Positions 44,061 to 52,959 of a stretch of 64,000 bases of DNA are shown here, piece after piece; within the stretch, counting starts at the first letter, position 1, and each line of letters starts with the position of its first letter. The translations under genes and the position numbers were made by a program. The DNA is from Paenibacillus cookii (lineage in GTDB: Bacteria; Bacillota; Bacilli; Paenibacillales; Paenibacillaceae): NCBI RefSeq assembly GCF_018333375.1, contig NZ_BORW01000014.1:58649-122648 (forward strand). The letters run 5' to 3'. The notes under the pieces were generated by a model. It had not been told where the DNA came from, searched no databases, and was given only the letters and a program-made list of their open reading frames with translations.

Positions 44061-45113
44061 TTAGACGACAAACGCCTCAGCGGGGGCCTTTTCCGTGTTG
44101 AAGGTGCGTCCGACGAGCGGAGCAAGCTTTTCCAAATCCTTCAGCAGCGCCGCGAATTGGTCCGGGAACAGCGACTGCACGCCGTCGCCCGTCATCGAGT
44201 TGTCGGGATCGGTATGCATCTCGATAATAAGACCGTTGGCTCCGGCGGCCACGGATGCTTTGGACATCGGTTCCACCAGCTCGCGGCGGCCCGTGCCGTG
44301 GCTTGGGTCGGAAATGACCGGAAGGTGGCTGAGCTGCTGCAGCACGGGAATCGCCGACAGGTCCAGCGTATTGCGCGTGTAGCTCTCGAATGTGCGGATG
44401 CCGCGTTCGCACAGCATAACGTTCGGATTTCCTCCGGCAAGAATGTATTCGGCGGCATTAAGCAGCTCGTCGTAGGTCGCGCTGAAACCGCGCTTCAGAA
44501 GCACCGGCTTGCCGCAGGTTCCCAGCTTGCGCAGCAGGTCGAAGTTCTGCATGTTGCGCGTGCCGACCTGCAAAATGTCGGCGTATTCCGCGCAGATGTC
44601 CACGTATTCCGGCGTCATGACTTCGGTGATCGTAAGCAGGCCGTGTTTTTCCCCCGCTTCGGCCATCATGATCAGCCCCTCGACGCCGACGCCTTGGAAG
44701 CTGTACGGGCCCGTGCGCGGTTTAAACGCGCCGCCGCGCAGCACCTGCCCGCCGGCCGCTTTCACGAGTTTGGCGATTTCGTCGATTTGGGCCGCCGATT
44801 CCACGGCGCAAGGTCCGCCCATGACGACCAGCTCGTCGCCGCCGATTTTAACGCCTTTAATGTCAATCACCGTGTTTTCCGGATGGAAGTCGCGGCTTGC
44901 CAATTTGTACGATTTCGTGATTTTAACGACGTTTTCGACGCCTTTCATCTGCCGCAAATGTTCGGCGATCGACGGGTCCACTTTCCCGACGAGCCCGATC
45001 ACCGTACGGTCCGAGCCTTTGGAAATATGGGCTTGAAGCCCGTTTTTTTCGATGACGCGAACGATGTCCTGGATTTGTTCTTCGGGAGTTGTATTGGATG
45101 TAATGACGATCAT
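44061..45113 (-). CDS. aroF: 3-deoxy-7-phosphoheptulonate synthase, AroF type
   Basis: 350-residue first enzyme of the shikimate pathway, joining phosphoenolpyruvate and erythrose-4-phosphate. An N-terminal ferredoxin-like regulatory domain (residues 1-70) precedes the KDO8P-synthase-like barrel with [47 protein letters not shown] and [11 protein letters not shown]. This regulatory-domain type is controlled by tyrosine or prephenate in relatives. The second of two close ATGs has the better SD spacing (AGAGAGGA, nine bases). Confidence 0.94.
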   Translation of the reverse strand: MIVITSNTTPEEQIQDIVRVIEKNGLQAHISKGSDRTVIGLVGKVDPSIAEHLRQMKGVENVVKITKSYKLASRDFHPENTVIDIKGVKIGGDELVVMGGPCAVESAAQIDEIAKLVKAAGGQVLRGGAFKPRTGPYSFQGVGVEGLIMMAEAGEKHGLLTITEVMTPEYVDICAEYADILQVGTRNMQNFDLLRKLGTCGKPVLLKRGFSATYDELLNAAEYILAGGNPNVMLCERGIRTFESYTRNTLDLSAIPVLQQLSHLPVISDPSHGTGRRELVEPMSKASVAAGANGLIIEMHTDPDNSMTGDGVQSLFPDQFAALLKDLEKLAPLVGRTFNTEKAPAEAFVV

Positions 45114-45255
45114 GATTACCATTCCTCTCTATTATCAGGTTCTGTATGCCGAATCGAATCCCGGAAGCCGGGTTCCGGAAAGCTTGATAAGCCGATACGT
45201 ATTTGCTTAAACGCGTTTTAGCTTTTTAGCTTTTATGCTTTTAATCGATAAAGTA

Positions 45256-45284
45256 ACAATAAACTATTTTCCTCCCTCCGTCAA
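45256..45284 (-). promoter_or_regulatory. Putative promoter of the DAHP synthase gene
   Basis: TTGACG (45279-45284), 17 bases, TATTGT (45256-45261) on the minus strand. The leader to the start codon is about 140 bases and contains AT-rich imperfect GCTTTTA repeats (about 45217-45245) and the small hairpin CCCGG-AAG-CCGGG (45160-45172). No T-box or leader peptide recognised in the 45114-45486 gap. Confidence 0.5.
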
Positions 45285-45416
45285 GACCAGGGCATAAAAT
45301 CCATTGGTTGCTTGGCGCCTGGTCATCGGGGGTTTTGCCGATAACTCGCGTGCTGCTTCAATCTTTTCCGCCGCTGCTTCTCGTATTTTTTAGAAAACGG
45401 CCTGATGTAATGAAAT

Positions 45417-45460
45417 AAAAAAACAGCGGCACAAGACGTGGATCTCTTGTACCGCTGTTC
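45417..45460 (-). terminator. Rho-independent terminator after ispH
   Basis: AACAGCGG.ACAAGA / TCTTGT.CCGCTGTT followed by a T-run on the minus strand. Confidence 0.9.
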
Positions 45461-45486
45461 CCTAATCGCTTTTTTGGCATCGCTTT

Positions 45487-46434
45487 TTACGATCTGATGT
45501 TTTTGACCGGAGGCAAAAGCTTTTGCATGTTTACCGTCCGTTTGATTTCCCAGGTTTCTTCGTTATTCGGATCGTATTGTTCCAAATAGTTGATGACCTC
45601 TTTCGTGATCGGCGTCGGCGTCGATGCCCCCGAAGTCACCGCCACCTTGTTGACGCCTTCCAGCCATTCGCGCTTCAGCTCGGTAATGTCCGCGATCCGG
45701 TACGCTTTGACATGGGCGATCTCCTCGGAAACCTGCGCCAGGCGGTTCGAATTGTTGCTTCTCGGGTCGCCGACGACGATGACCAGATCGGCCTGGCCGG
45801 CCTGCTCGGCTACCGCTTCCTGACGCACCTGCGTCGCAAGGCAAATTTCGTTATGCACTTCCGCCGACGGATACAGTTCAAGCAGCTTTTTCACGATGTG
45901 CTTGATATCCCACTGGCTCATCGTGGTCTGGTTCGTAATGACGATTTTGGAAGAAGGAATGTCCAGCTGATCGATTTCTTCTTCCTTCTCAATGAGATGC
46001 ACGTGTTCCGGCGCAATGCCGATGGCGCCTTCCGGCTCGGGATGGCCTTTTTTGCCGATGTAAATGATCTCGTATCCGTCCGCCACCTTCTCGCGGATCA
46101 AATCATGCGTTTTGGTCACGTCCGGGCAAGTGGCATCGACCGTCGTCAGCCCCTTTTCCCGGGCAATACGCCGTACTTCGGGCGAAACCCCGTGGGCGGT
46201 GAAAATAACCGTCCCTTTATCCACCTGGTTCAAAATGTCCAAGCGGTTGGCCCCGTCGAGCGTGATGATGCCTTCGTCTTCGAAAGAGTTCGTCACATGG
46301 CTGTTATGAACAATCATGCCGAGAATATATATAGGGCGCGGGAGATCCAGGTTCTGGGCCGCCTGGCGCGCAAGCACCATGGCGTCCACGACGCCGTAGC
46401 AGTATCCGCGCGGTGATATTTTAATGACTTCCAT
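45487..46434 (-). CDS. ispH: 4-hydroxy-3-methylbut-2-enyl diphosphate reductase
   Basis: 315-residue iron-sulphur enzyme, last step of the methylerythritol phosphate route to isoprenoids. The three cluster cysteines are Cys12 (RGYCYG), Cys103 (DATCPDV) and Cys198 (NEICLAT). [29 protein letters not shown] and TSGASTP are all present. The ATG preceding EVIKISPRG is used; AGGTGAAG lies upstream. A GTG four codons earlier is possible. Flanked by its own terminator. Confidence 0.95.
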   Translation of the reverse strand: MEVIKISPRGYCYGVVDAMVLARQAAQNLDLPRPIYILGMIVHNSHVTNSFEDEGIITLDGANRLDILNQVDKGTVIFTAHGVSPEVRRIAREKGLTTVDATCPDVTKTHDLIREKVADGYEIIYIGKKGHPEPEGAIGIAPEHVHLIEKEEEIDQLDIPSSKIVITNQTTMSQWDIKHIVKKLLELYPSAEVHNEICLATQVRQEAVAEQAGQADLVIVVGDPRSNNSNRLAQVSEEIAHVKAYRIADITELKREWLEGVNKVAVTSGASTPTPITKEVINYLEQYDPNNEETWEIKRTVNMQKLLPPVKNIRS

Positions 46435-46490
46435 GCCTGACTTCACCTGCTTTCCTTATGCTGTTTCAGCTAACATCTATTCATTATACC

Positions 46491-47954
46491 CTATTCGAGT
46501 GGCGTCGGAAAGACGATCGGCAGCCAGATGATAAACGTCGTCCCTTCTCCGAGGCGCGTTACGACCTCAACCGAACCTTCCAGCTCGTCGATGATCCATT
46601 TGGCGATGGACAAGCCGAGGCCGATGCCTTCCGTCACGCCGCGGGATTGGTCGGCCCGGTAGAAGCGGTCGAAAATATGCGGCACTTCTTCTTTGTCCAT
46701 GCCGATGCCGGTGTCGGATATCCGGATGCCTACCTGGTTTTTGTAAATAAAGGCATCGAACACGACCTGGCCTTCCGGCGTATATTTGAACGCGTTTTCG
46801 ATAAAAATGAACAGCATTTGCTGCATGTAATCCTTGTTGCCGTTAATATAAACGCCGTTCAGGACGGAAAAGTCTCCCGTAATCCATTCGGCCGTGCGCG
46901 GCAGCATTTTGGCCCGGCGGGCCACTTCCTCGACGAGAATCTCCAGCGGCACCGGCTGCTTCTCGAAGGTCCGCCCGGTATCGGCGCGGGCCAACGACAG
47001 CATGTCGCTGACCAGCCTGCTCATCCGCTTCGATTCGTCCGCGATGTCGCTGACCGCTTCGAGCGTCATCTGATGCATGGTCTCTTCATCCAGGTTCGGC
47101 CGTTCGGAATCGTCCTTGGACCACATCTTTTGCAGCAGATCGACGTTTCCGCGGATCGTCGTGAGCGGCGTGCGCAGCTCATGGGACGCGTCCGAGACGA
47201 AACGGCGCTGCGCGGCGTAGGACTCCTCCAAGTTTTTATAAAAGCCTTCCATCCGCCCCAGCATGTTGTTGACCGTATTGATCAGCTGCCCGATCTCGTC
47301 CTGCGGCCCGTCGTAAGCGATTCGGACGCTCAGGTCCGAGCCCTTCTGGATTTGGTCGGCCGCTTCGATGACTTTCCCGATCGGGGCGATCGACTTGCGG
47401 GCGAGGAACAGGCCGAAGGTGGTGGCCATGAGTACCATGATGGTTGCGCTGATGATCAATATGGAACGGAGAAGACTTAGCAATTCCTCCTCGTGACCAG
47501 TCCAAACGGCGAGTTGCAAAAATCCGATTAACTGATTCTGAACAACAACAGGCTTTTGATAGACCATGAAAGGATTGCCGTTTAATCGGAAGGTCTCAAA
47601 AGAATCGACATTAAAAGCATTCTTTGCGGAAGGGACGGGAAAGGTCTTTTTCATCCTCCCCAAATTTTCCGTGATCAGGTCACGATTATTATTATAGTCA
47701 TGCAACTGTCCAAAAATCTGGGAAGATTGAAAACCCGAAGTCGCGGACAACCCACCAATATCAAATTTTAATTCACCTTGGGAAATGTACAACACCAGAT
47801 TAGGCTGAATTTGTTTGCTCTGCTCTTCAAGATTGCTCTTCACTTTAGAAAAAGTATAAAAATGAACCACCCCATACACGGCAGAGCCAAACAAGATCAG
47901 CGTTACGGCCAAGATGCACGTATACCAGGCTGTCAGCCGGAGTCGTATGGACAT
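46491..47954 (-). CDS. Sensor histidine kinase (MprB/CssS-like)
   Basis: 487 residues: membrane helix 1 at about 10-32, a 125-residue extracytoplasmic sensor, membrane helix 2 at about 162-186, a HAMP domain (187-240), the H-box VSDASHELRTPLT with His258, and the ATPase domain (N-box FIENAFKYT, G1 SDTGIGMD, GLGLSIAKWI). It starts two bases after the response-regulator stop, with GAGAGGTGA as SD, so the two are cotranscribed. Position after htrA suggests it senses misfolded or stressed envelope proteins. Confidence 0.93.
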   Translation of the reverse strand: MSIRLRLTAWYTCILAVTLILFGSAVYGVVHFYTFSKVKSNLEEQSKQIQPNLVLYISQGELKFDIGGLSATSGFQSSQIFGQLHDYNNNRDLITENLGRMKKTFPVPSAKNAFNVDSFETFRLNGNPFMVYQKPVVVQNQLIGFLQLAVWTGHEEELLSLLRSILIISATIMVLMATTFGLFLARKSIAPIGKVIEAADQIQKGSDLSVRIAYDGPQDEIGQLINTVNNMLGRMEGFYKNLEESYAAQRRFVSDASHELRTPLTTIRGNVDLLQKMWSKDDSERPNLDEETMHQMTLEAVSDIADESKRMSRLVSDMLSLARADTGRTFEKQPVPLEILVEEVARRAKMLPRTAEWITGDFSVLNGVYINGNKDYMQQMLFIFIENAFKYTPEGQVVFDAFIYKNQVGIRISDTGIGMDKEEVPHIFDRFYRADQSRGVTEGIGLGLSIAKWIIDELEGSVEVVTRLGEGTTFIIWLPIVFPTPLE

Positions 47955-47956
47955 GT

Positions 47957-48646
47957 TTAGGAGTCACCTCTCAGAATATAGCCGGCCCCCCGAATCGTCT
48001 GGATTACGCGTTTGCCTCCATGTTCCTCGGTTTTTTGCCGCAGCATCGCGATGTAGACCTCAAGCACGTTGGATTCGCCGCTGTAATCGTAGCCCCAAAT
48101 TTTATCCATGATGAGGTCGCGGGACAACACGCGTTTCGGATTTTGCATAAACAGGTGCAGCAGCTCGAACTCCTTCGCAGTCAGCTCCAGACGCTGCCCG
48201 CCGCGCAGCACCTCCCGGGAATCGACGTCAAGCACGATGTCCTCGAAGGTCAAGCGATGGTCTTCCGCTTCCTCCTGACCGGGCTTCCGCCGCAGCAATG
48301 CGCGAACACGGGCCAAAAGCTCCTCGAGCGCAAACGGTTTGACCAAATAATCGTCGGCGCCAAGATCCAGCCCTTTTACGCGGTGCTCGATCTCGTCTTT
48401 CGCCGTCAGCATCAGGATCGGCACGCGGATTCCGCCTTCGCGCAAACGGCGGCACACCTCGAATCCATCGACCTGCGGCATCATCACGTCGAGGATCACC
48501 AGATCGGGTTCGCTGTTCAGCACGCTTTTTAACCCTTCCGCTCCGTTGCTGGCCGTTATGATATCATAGCCTTCAAACGCAAGCCCCCTGCGCAGCATGG
48601 AAATGATTTTTTCGTCGTCGTCAATAATCAGTACTTTCGATCGCAT
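47957..48646 (-). CDS. OmpR-family response regulator (MprA/CssR-like)
   Basis: 229 residues: receiver with acidic residues DDDE near residue 10, Asp53 (VILDVMMPQVDG) and Lys in YLVKPFA, then an OmpR winged helix (ELTAKEFELLHLFMQNPKRVLSRDLIMDKIWG). AAAGGAG precedes the ATG. Partner of the kinase just downstream and probably regulator of htrA just upstream, an arrangement like mprAB-pepD and similar to CssRS control of HtrA in Bacillus. Confidence 0.93.
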   Translation of the reverse strand: MRSKVLIIDDDEKIISMLRRGLAFEGYDIITASNGAEGLKSVLNSEPDLVILDVMMPQVDGFEVCRRLREGGIRVPILMLTAKDEIEHRVKGLDLGADDYLVKPFALEELLARVRALLRRKPGQEEAEDHRLTFEDIVLDVDSREVLRGGQRLELTAKEFELLHLFMQNPKRVLSRDLIMDKIWGYDYSGESNVLEVYIAMLRQKTEEHGGKRVIQTIRGAGYILRGDS

Positions 48647-48728
48647 AAACGGATGGCTCCTTTATTACTTAACTATGTTCGTTGTTATTTCTATTGTAGC
48701 AGTGAAGTTTTGCGTTTGCATCCTTGCA

Positions 48729-48764
48729 CGGCAACAGCGGAAGGGACCTTCCCTTCCGCTGCCG
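48729..48764. terminator. Strong hairpin between htrA and the response regulator
   Basis: CGGCA..GCGGAAGGGA / TCCCTTCCGC..TGCCG, perfect over the inner 11 bases, but without a T-run. It may stabilise the htrA 3' end or reduce read-through into the two-component genes. Confidence 0.5.
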
Positions 48765-48782
48765 ATTGAAGCCTTCCGATGA

Positions 48783-50396
48783 TCACTGATTGCTGTCTTC
48801 AGAAGGAATGTTGTATTTGTTTTTGTCGCCGATGGTGAGCTCCATATCCATTTTTTTACCGTTGCGGACGACATGCAGCGTGACTTTCGCGCCAACCTTT
48901 TGTTTTTGGATATAATTCACAATATCCGTATGGGTTTTAACGTTGATGCTATCGACGCCGGTAATGATATCGTATGGGCGCAGATCAGCTTCATAGGCCG
49001 GAGATTTGAAAGTAACCTCTACAACGACCGCACCTTGGGTTACGTTTGTTTCCATTTGCTTGGCGACTTCATCCGTTAAAGTTATCAGCTTGACGCCAAT
49101 AAACGGTTCCGGATCCTTCGGAATTTCCTGATTGTTTTCCAGCTTCTGAACGACGTTTTTGATCGTGCTCGCCGGGATGGCAAACCCGATGCCTTGCGAA
49201 TCCTTGCTGACGGCGACGTTCATCCCGATGACTTCGCCGTTCAGGTTCAGAAGCGGACCGCCGGAGTTGCCGGGGTTGATGGAAGCGTCGGTTTGCAGCA
49301 AATGCTGGTATTTTCTCGTATCCGAGCCGTTATCGTCGCCAACGTCGATCGTACGCTCGCGGGCGCTGAGAACCCCTGTCGTAACCGAGTGGTCAAAACC
49401 TTGCGGGTTACCGATCGCAACGACCGGCTGACCGACTTTCATGCTGCTGGAATCGCCGAGCGGCACGACCGGGAAGTCCTTGCTGCCTTCGATTTTCAGC
49501 ACGGCAAGGTCAAGATCCTTGGATTTGCCGAGCAGTTTGGCTTCATACGTTTTGCTGTCGTTTTCGATCGTTACCTGGATGACATCCGCGTTTTCAATGA
49601 CGTGCTCATTCGTTAAAATGTAGCCGTCTTTTTTATAGATGAATCCGGAGCCGATGCCGTACGGAACCAGCTGGGATTTTCCTTGATTCTGCGAATTTTG
49701 GCCGGATCCGGAATCCCCGCCGTTGTTGCCGTAATAATCGCTCTCACCGCCGAAGAAGAACGAAAACGGATCGTTCATAAACGGCGATTGCGATTGCGAG
49801 CTCCGGCTGTTCGATTTGACGAGCGTTTCGATTTTAACGACCGCAGGTCCCGCTTGTTCCACGACGCCCGAGACGTCAAGCGGCTTGTTCAGCGGAAGCG
49901 AAGCCGGTTGGTTGCTGCCGTTGCTGTTTTCCGGAGCAGCCGTTACCGGCGTGCTGGTTTGCTCTCCAGACTGGGCGGCCGTGTCCGGCGTAAACAGGTT
50001 CATCCGGTCGGATGTAAACATAAGCGCCGAAATGACGACCACGCCGGCCAGGAACGAAATCAACACCGTTTTGACGGAAGTTTTCTGCTGCGGCTTCTGG
50101 TTAAATTGCCAGTTGCCGCCGCCCCCTCCCGTTCCGCCGGGATTGCCGGAGTCGGCCGATGAGCGGTATGCATTTGCTGTCGGGAGCGGCCGGACCGGAT
50201 TCGGAGGCGTAATTTCGACGTCCTCCTGTCTGCCGTGGCTTTCGGCGCCATGCTGTTCTGCCCGGTCTTTTCCAATCGACTGGAACGGTCCGTAGGAATA
50301 ATAATATGAAGAACCCGATTCGGAAGATCCTTGACGCTTCACGCCGTCGTTTTGAAACTCGTCTTCAGGTTGACCCGATCTGTTTCTTTCGTCCAT
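48783..50396 (-). CDS. htrA: HtrA-type membrane serine protease with PDZ domain
   Basis: 537 residues. A long hydrophilic cytosolic N-terminus (1-107, with the YYYSYGPF tyrosine run and a Gly-rich patch) precedes one membrane helix (about 110-128). The trypsin-like domain has His265 (NEHVIENA), Asp296 (DLAVLKI) and Ser378 (NPGNSGGPL), and a PDZ domain follows (about 430-520, LITLTDEVAKQMETNVTQGAVV..). It degrades or refolds damaged exported proteins. AGGAGG precedes the ATG. An inverted repeat 60 bases upstream may bind the adjacent response regulator. Confidence 0.94.
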   Translation of the reverse strand: MDERNRSGQPEDEFQNDGVKRQGSSESGSSYYYSYGPFQSIGKDRAEQHGAESHGRQEDVEITPPNPVRPLPTANAYRSSADSGNPGGTGGGGGNWQFNQKPQQKTSVKTVLISFLAGVVVISALMFTSDRMNLFTPDTAAQSGEQTSTPVTAAPENSNGSNQPASLPLNKPLDVSGVVEQAGPAVVKIETLVKSNSRSSQSQSPFMNDPFSFFFGGESDYYGNNGGDSGSGQNSQNQGKSQLVPYGIGSGFIYKKDGYILTNEHVIENADVIQVTIENDSKTYEAKLLGKSKDLDLAVLKIEGSKDFPVVPLGDSSSMKVGQPVVAIGNPQGFDHSVTTGVLSARERTIDVGDDNGSDTRKYQHLLQTDASINPGNSGGPLLNLNGEVIGMNVAVSKDSQGIGFAIPASTIKNVVQKLENNQEIPKDPEPFIGVKLITLTDEVAKQMETNVTQGAVVVEVTFKSPAYEADLRPYDIITGVDSINVKTHTDIVNYIQKQKVGAKVTLHVVRNGKKMDMELTIGDKNKYNIPSEDSNQ

Positions 50397-50454
50397 AATA
50401 ATGCCTCCTGTGCACCCTTTTTATATCTCAATGTCCTTGGGGAATTGTTTAACT

Positions 50455-50476
50455 GTTTATATGATGTACTATAAAC
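50455..50476. promoter_or_regulatory. Inverted repeat upstream of htrA
   Basis: GTTTATA-N8-TATAAAC, perfect, 58 bases before the htrA start in an AT-rich control region. A candidate operator for the RR encoded downstream; no well-spaced -35/-10 pair could be fixed. Apart from this and the terminator at 50601-50643, the stretch 50397-50695 shows nothing. Confidence 0.4.
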
Positions 50477-50600
50477 CTTAACCACAGATTAAAAACAATT
50501 TAAGCGGAGATAAAAAGAAACTGCAAAAGACATTGATAAGATGTTTTTTTATTATTTTTAACTATAAACGACTGAATTGATAATGTTCGCTCTTTAAATA

Positions 50601-50643
50601 AACAACAAACCCAGTACCTTTTAAGATACTGGGTCTGTTGTTT
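50601..50643 (-). terminator. Rho-independent terminator after the small secreted protein gene
   Basis: ACCCAGTA / TACTGGGT flanked by AACA..TGTT, with T-rich sequence beyond on the minus strand. Confidence 0.8.
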
Positions 50644-50695
50644 GAAAAATTGTTTATTTAATAAATTTGATGCCACTAATTTTTAGTTCATCTCA

Positions 50696-51034
50696 TTAAG
50701 CCAAAACTGCTATCCATCCTGCATAAGTACCGTACCATAATCCATTTATCAGCTGAGTTGAGATCAGTTTCAGATTTCCATAATATTGATAACCATTAAT
50801 AGTTGTTGAATAAGGAACAGTTGCTGGTACATCCTTAGATTGAGAATATCCACGAGAAGGTTTATATGAGGAAATGTATACTGGATCTAATGATGCGGCT
50901 AATTGATCTGAATTCAGAGCGATTTTTGAAGACTGCTCTTGAATCTGAGGCGGTATTTCATTTGATGCAAAGCTTGCACTTGGTGCGACTGCAAGTAAAG
51001 ATGCTGCAACAGAAGCAATTAAAAATTTTTTCAT
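50696..51034 (-). CDS. Small secreted protein of unknown family
   Basis: 112 residues with a clear signal peptide (MKKFLIASVAASLLAVAPSASFA, cleavage near residue 23), giving a mature peptide of about 88 residues. The C-terminus is Tyr/Gly-rich and looks like beta strands (TTINGYQYYGNLKLISTQL, NGLWYGTYAGWIAVLA). AGGAGGT lies eight bases before the ATG and a promoter is visible. The gene and its flanks (about 50.5-51.24 kb) are strongly AT-rich compared with the GC-rich neighbours. The shape is that of a secreted antimicrobial or matrix peptide, but I recognise no family. Confidence 0.8.
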   Translation of the reverse strand: MKKFLIASVAASLLAVAPSASFASNEIPPQIQEQSSKIALNSDQLAASLDPVYISSYKPSRGYSQSKDVPATVPYSTTINGYQYYGNLKLISTQLINGLWYGTYAGWIAVLA

Positions 51035-51098
51035 AGAAAATACCTCCTATCAATTTGCATTTTTCATTATTAATATTATCATATATTCCAAAAAATAC

Positions 51099-51126
51099 AG
51101 TATATTCTAAAAGAAGTATTCTGCAA
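51099..51126 (-). promoter_or_regulatory. Promoter of the small secreted protein gene
   Basis: TTGCAG (51121-51126), 16 bases, TATACT (51099-51104) on the minus strand, with the direct repeat AGAATAC..AGAATATAC spanning the spacer and -10. Confidence 0.5.
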
Positions 51127-51240
51127 TTATTTATTATCTTCCTGTATTTTTTATACAATCTTGCATACGAACAATCATTTTTAACCAACAGAATTAGCCA
51201 TGAAGAGGAGCTAATGTTAGTAAGCACTGAAGGATGAGCT

Positions 51241-51900
51241 TCATGATCCCTGCACCCATCCTTTGCGGTGCGCGTAAATCGCCAGCTGCGTCCGGTCCTC
51301 CAGCTCGCATTTCATCAGCAGGTTGCTGACATGGGTTTTGACGGTTTTGATGCTGATATGCAGCTCTTCGGCGATCTCTTTGTTGCTTTTGCCTTCGGCG
51401 ATTAGAAGCAGCACCTCTTTCTCCCGTTCGGTGAGCCCGGAGGAATCGCCCTGGACGGTACGCTGCCGTATGCCGCGGGTCAGCGCCTGCGACACGTCGC
51501 CGGTCATGACCGGCATGCCGCGGTTGGCGCCCTGAAGGGCATAGATCAGCTCATCCGCCGACACGGTTTTTAGCACGTAGCTGACGGCGCCGGCCTCCAC
51601 CGCATCCACGACAAGCTCATCCTCGAGAAAGCTGGTCAAAATGACGATTTTCATGGCGGGGAATTCGGCCAAAACCGCCCGGGTCGTTTCCACGCCGTTC
51701 ATCACCGGCATCATCAAATCCATCAGGATCAGATCGGGAAACTGCTCGGGCGCGGCGTTTTTCAGCCAATCGACCACCTTGGAGCCGTTGTCCGCTTCGC
51801 CCACGACCTCGATGGACGGCTCCAGCATCAAATACGTCTTCAGCCCCATCCGCACCATTTCATGATCGTCGACGATCATCACTTTCAAAACATCCGTCAT
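51241..51900 (-). CDS. liaR: LiaR/VraR-type response regulator
   Basis: 219 residues: receiver with DDH at 11-13, Asp61 (LILMDLMMPVMNGVET) and Lys in YVLKTVSA, then a LuxR-type HTH (LTEREKEVLLLIAEGKSNKEIA and SIKTVKTHVSNLLMK). Overlaps the kinase gene by four bases (ATGA). With liaF and liaS it forms the cell-envelope stress system that responds to lipid-II-binding antibiotics in Bacillales. The usual output genes liaIH are not in the window. Confidence 0.93.
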   Translation of the reverse strand: MTDVLKVMIVDDHEMVRMGLKTYLMLEPSIEVVGEADNGSKVVDWLKNAAPEQFPDLILMDLMMPVMNGVETTRAVLAEFPAMKIVILTSFLEDELVVDAVEAGAVSYVLKTVSADELIYALQGANRGMPVMTGDVSQALTRGIRQRTVQGDSSGLTEREKEVLLLIAEGKSNKEIAEELHISIKTVKTHVSNLLMKCELEDRTQLAIYAHRKGWVQGS

Positions 51901-52955
51901 TGTTCCTCATCCTCTCCCTGTGGTTGTTCCCCGTTCATTCCTTCCACAAATTTAGGTATATGTACGCGAATCGTCGTTCCGGAACCTTGACGGCTGATGA
52001 TTTCCACTTTTCCGCCCAATTTCTCGGCGCGCTCCTGCATCGTGGACAAGCCGTAAGATCCCGTCTTATGCGGCACCTCGTTAAAACCCTGTCCGTCATC
52101 GCTAATGCTGAGCACGACCTGTCTTTGCTCTTCGCGCAGCGACATGCTGACCAGACGCGCATGGGCATGTTTTACGATGTTCGCCATCGCCTCTTGGATA
52201 ATCAAAAACAGCTGATGTTCGATCGCTTCGGACAATTTGCCCTGCAGTTCGACTTCCTTCATCCCTTTGAGCGCGTTTTGGCGGCAGTAATCCGGGAACC
52301 ATACCTCGAGCGCATCCTCCAGGTTTTTGCCTTCAAGCTCAACCGGGCGGAGCTGGGCGATCAGCGCCCGCATCTGCTTTTGCGCCATCTGGGACATGAA
52401 AATCAGCTGATCCATCACTACTTGCCCCTGCTGGGCATTCCGTTCCAACACTTTGGGAAGCGAGGAGGCGGACATATGAATGGCGAACAGCTGCTGGCTG
52501 ACCGTATCATGCAAATCCCGCGCCATGCGCCGGCGTTCCTCCAAAACGGCCCGTTCGGCTGCTTTTTCCTTTTCCACGACCTCCTGCTCGCCCATCCGCT
52601 GCAGCAGCATCATTTTTTTCTCCATCGCGTCCATCAGGTTGTCGAACTCATGGTACAGCCGCGCAAAGGTCGGGTCATCGCACTCCCCGATCCGCACGGA
52701 TAAATTGCCTTTGGCCACTTGCAGCATGTTGTATTCGAGAACGTCGACCCTCCGCTGGATCCGCTGGCCGGCCACATAGCCGATGATGATCGACAACAGC
52801 AGGAAGCCCAGGCTTGTGTAGACCCAAACCCAGGTTCCCTTTACGACCAGATATCCGCTGTCCGCCCCGATCACGAGCACCGCGCTCATCAACAGACCGG
52901 TCAGAATAAAATAAAACAGCAGCACCCACTTCGTATTTTTCATAATATTCCGCAT
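51897..52955 (-). CDS. liaS: LiaS/VraS-type sensor histidine kinase
   Basis: 352 residues. Two membrane helices (about 9-30 and 43-63) with a very short external loop, the intramembrane-sensing layout. Then come a HAMP-like linker, the HisKA_3 box RRMARDLHDTVSQQL (His149) and an ATPase domain (EAMANIVKHA, SDDGQGF, GSYGLSTMQERAEKLGG). The start overlaps closely with the end of liaF; two ATGs (codons 1 and 5) are possible and neither has a strong SD, fitting coupled translation. Confidence 0.93.
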   Translation of the reverse strand: MRNIMKNTKWVLLFYFILTGLLMSAVLVIGADSGYLVVKGTWVWVYTSLGFLLLSIIIGYVAGQRIQRRVDVLEYNMLQVAKGNLSVRIGECDDPTFARLYHEFDNLMDAMEKKMMLLQRMGEQEVVEKEKAAERAVLEERRRMARDLHDTVSQQLFAIHMSASSLPKVLERNAQQGQVVMDQLIFMSQMAQKQMRALIAQLRPVELEGKNLEDALEVWFPDYCRQNALKGMKEVELQGKLSEAIEHQLFLIIQEAMANIVKHAHARLVSMSLREEQRQVVLSISDDGQGFNEVPHKTGSYGLSTMQERAEKLGGKVEIISRQGSGTTIRVHIPKFVEGMNGEQPQGEDEEQ

Positions 52956-52959
52956 GCGC

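Noticed and set aside
45114..45486. T-box or leader-peptide control of the DAHP synthase gene
   Set aside because: No GGGTGGNACC motif, no short ORF rich in aromatic codons, and no terminator-antiterminator pair were found.
51055..51237. Plus-strand 60-codon hydrophobic frame in the AT-rich island
   Set aside because: No SD, overlaps the promoter of the opposite gene, and its composition is what AT-rich noise gives.
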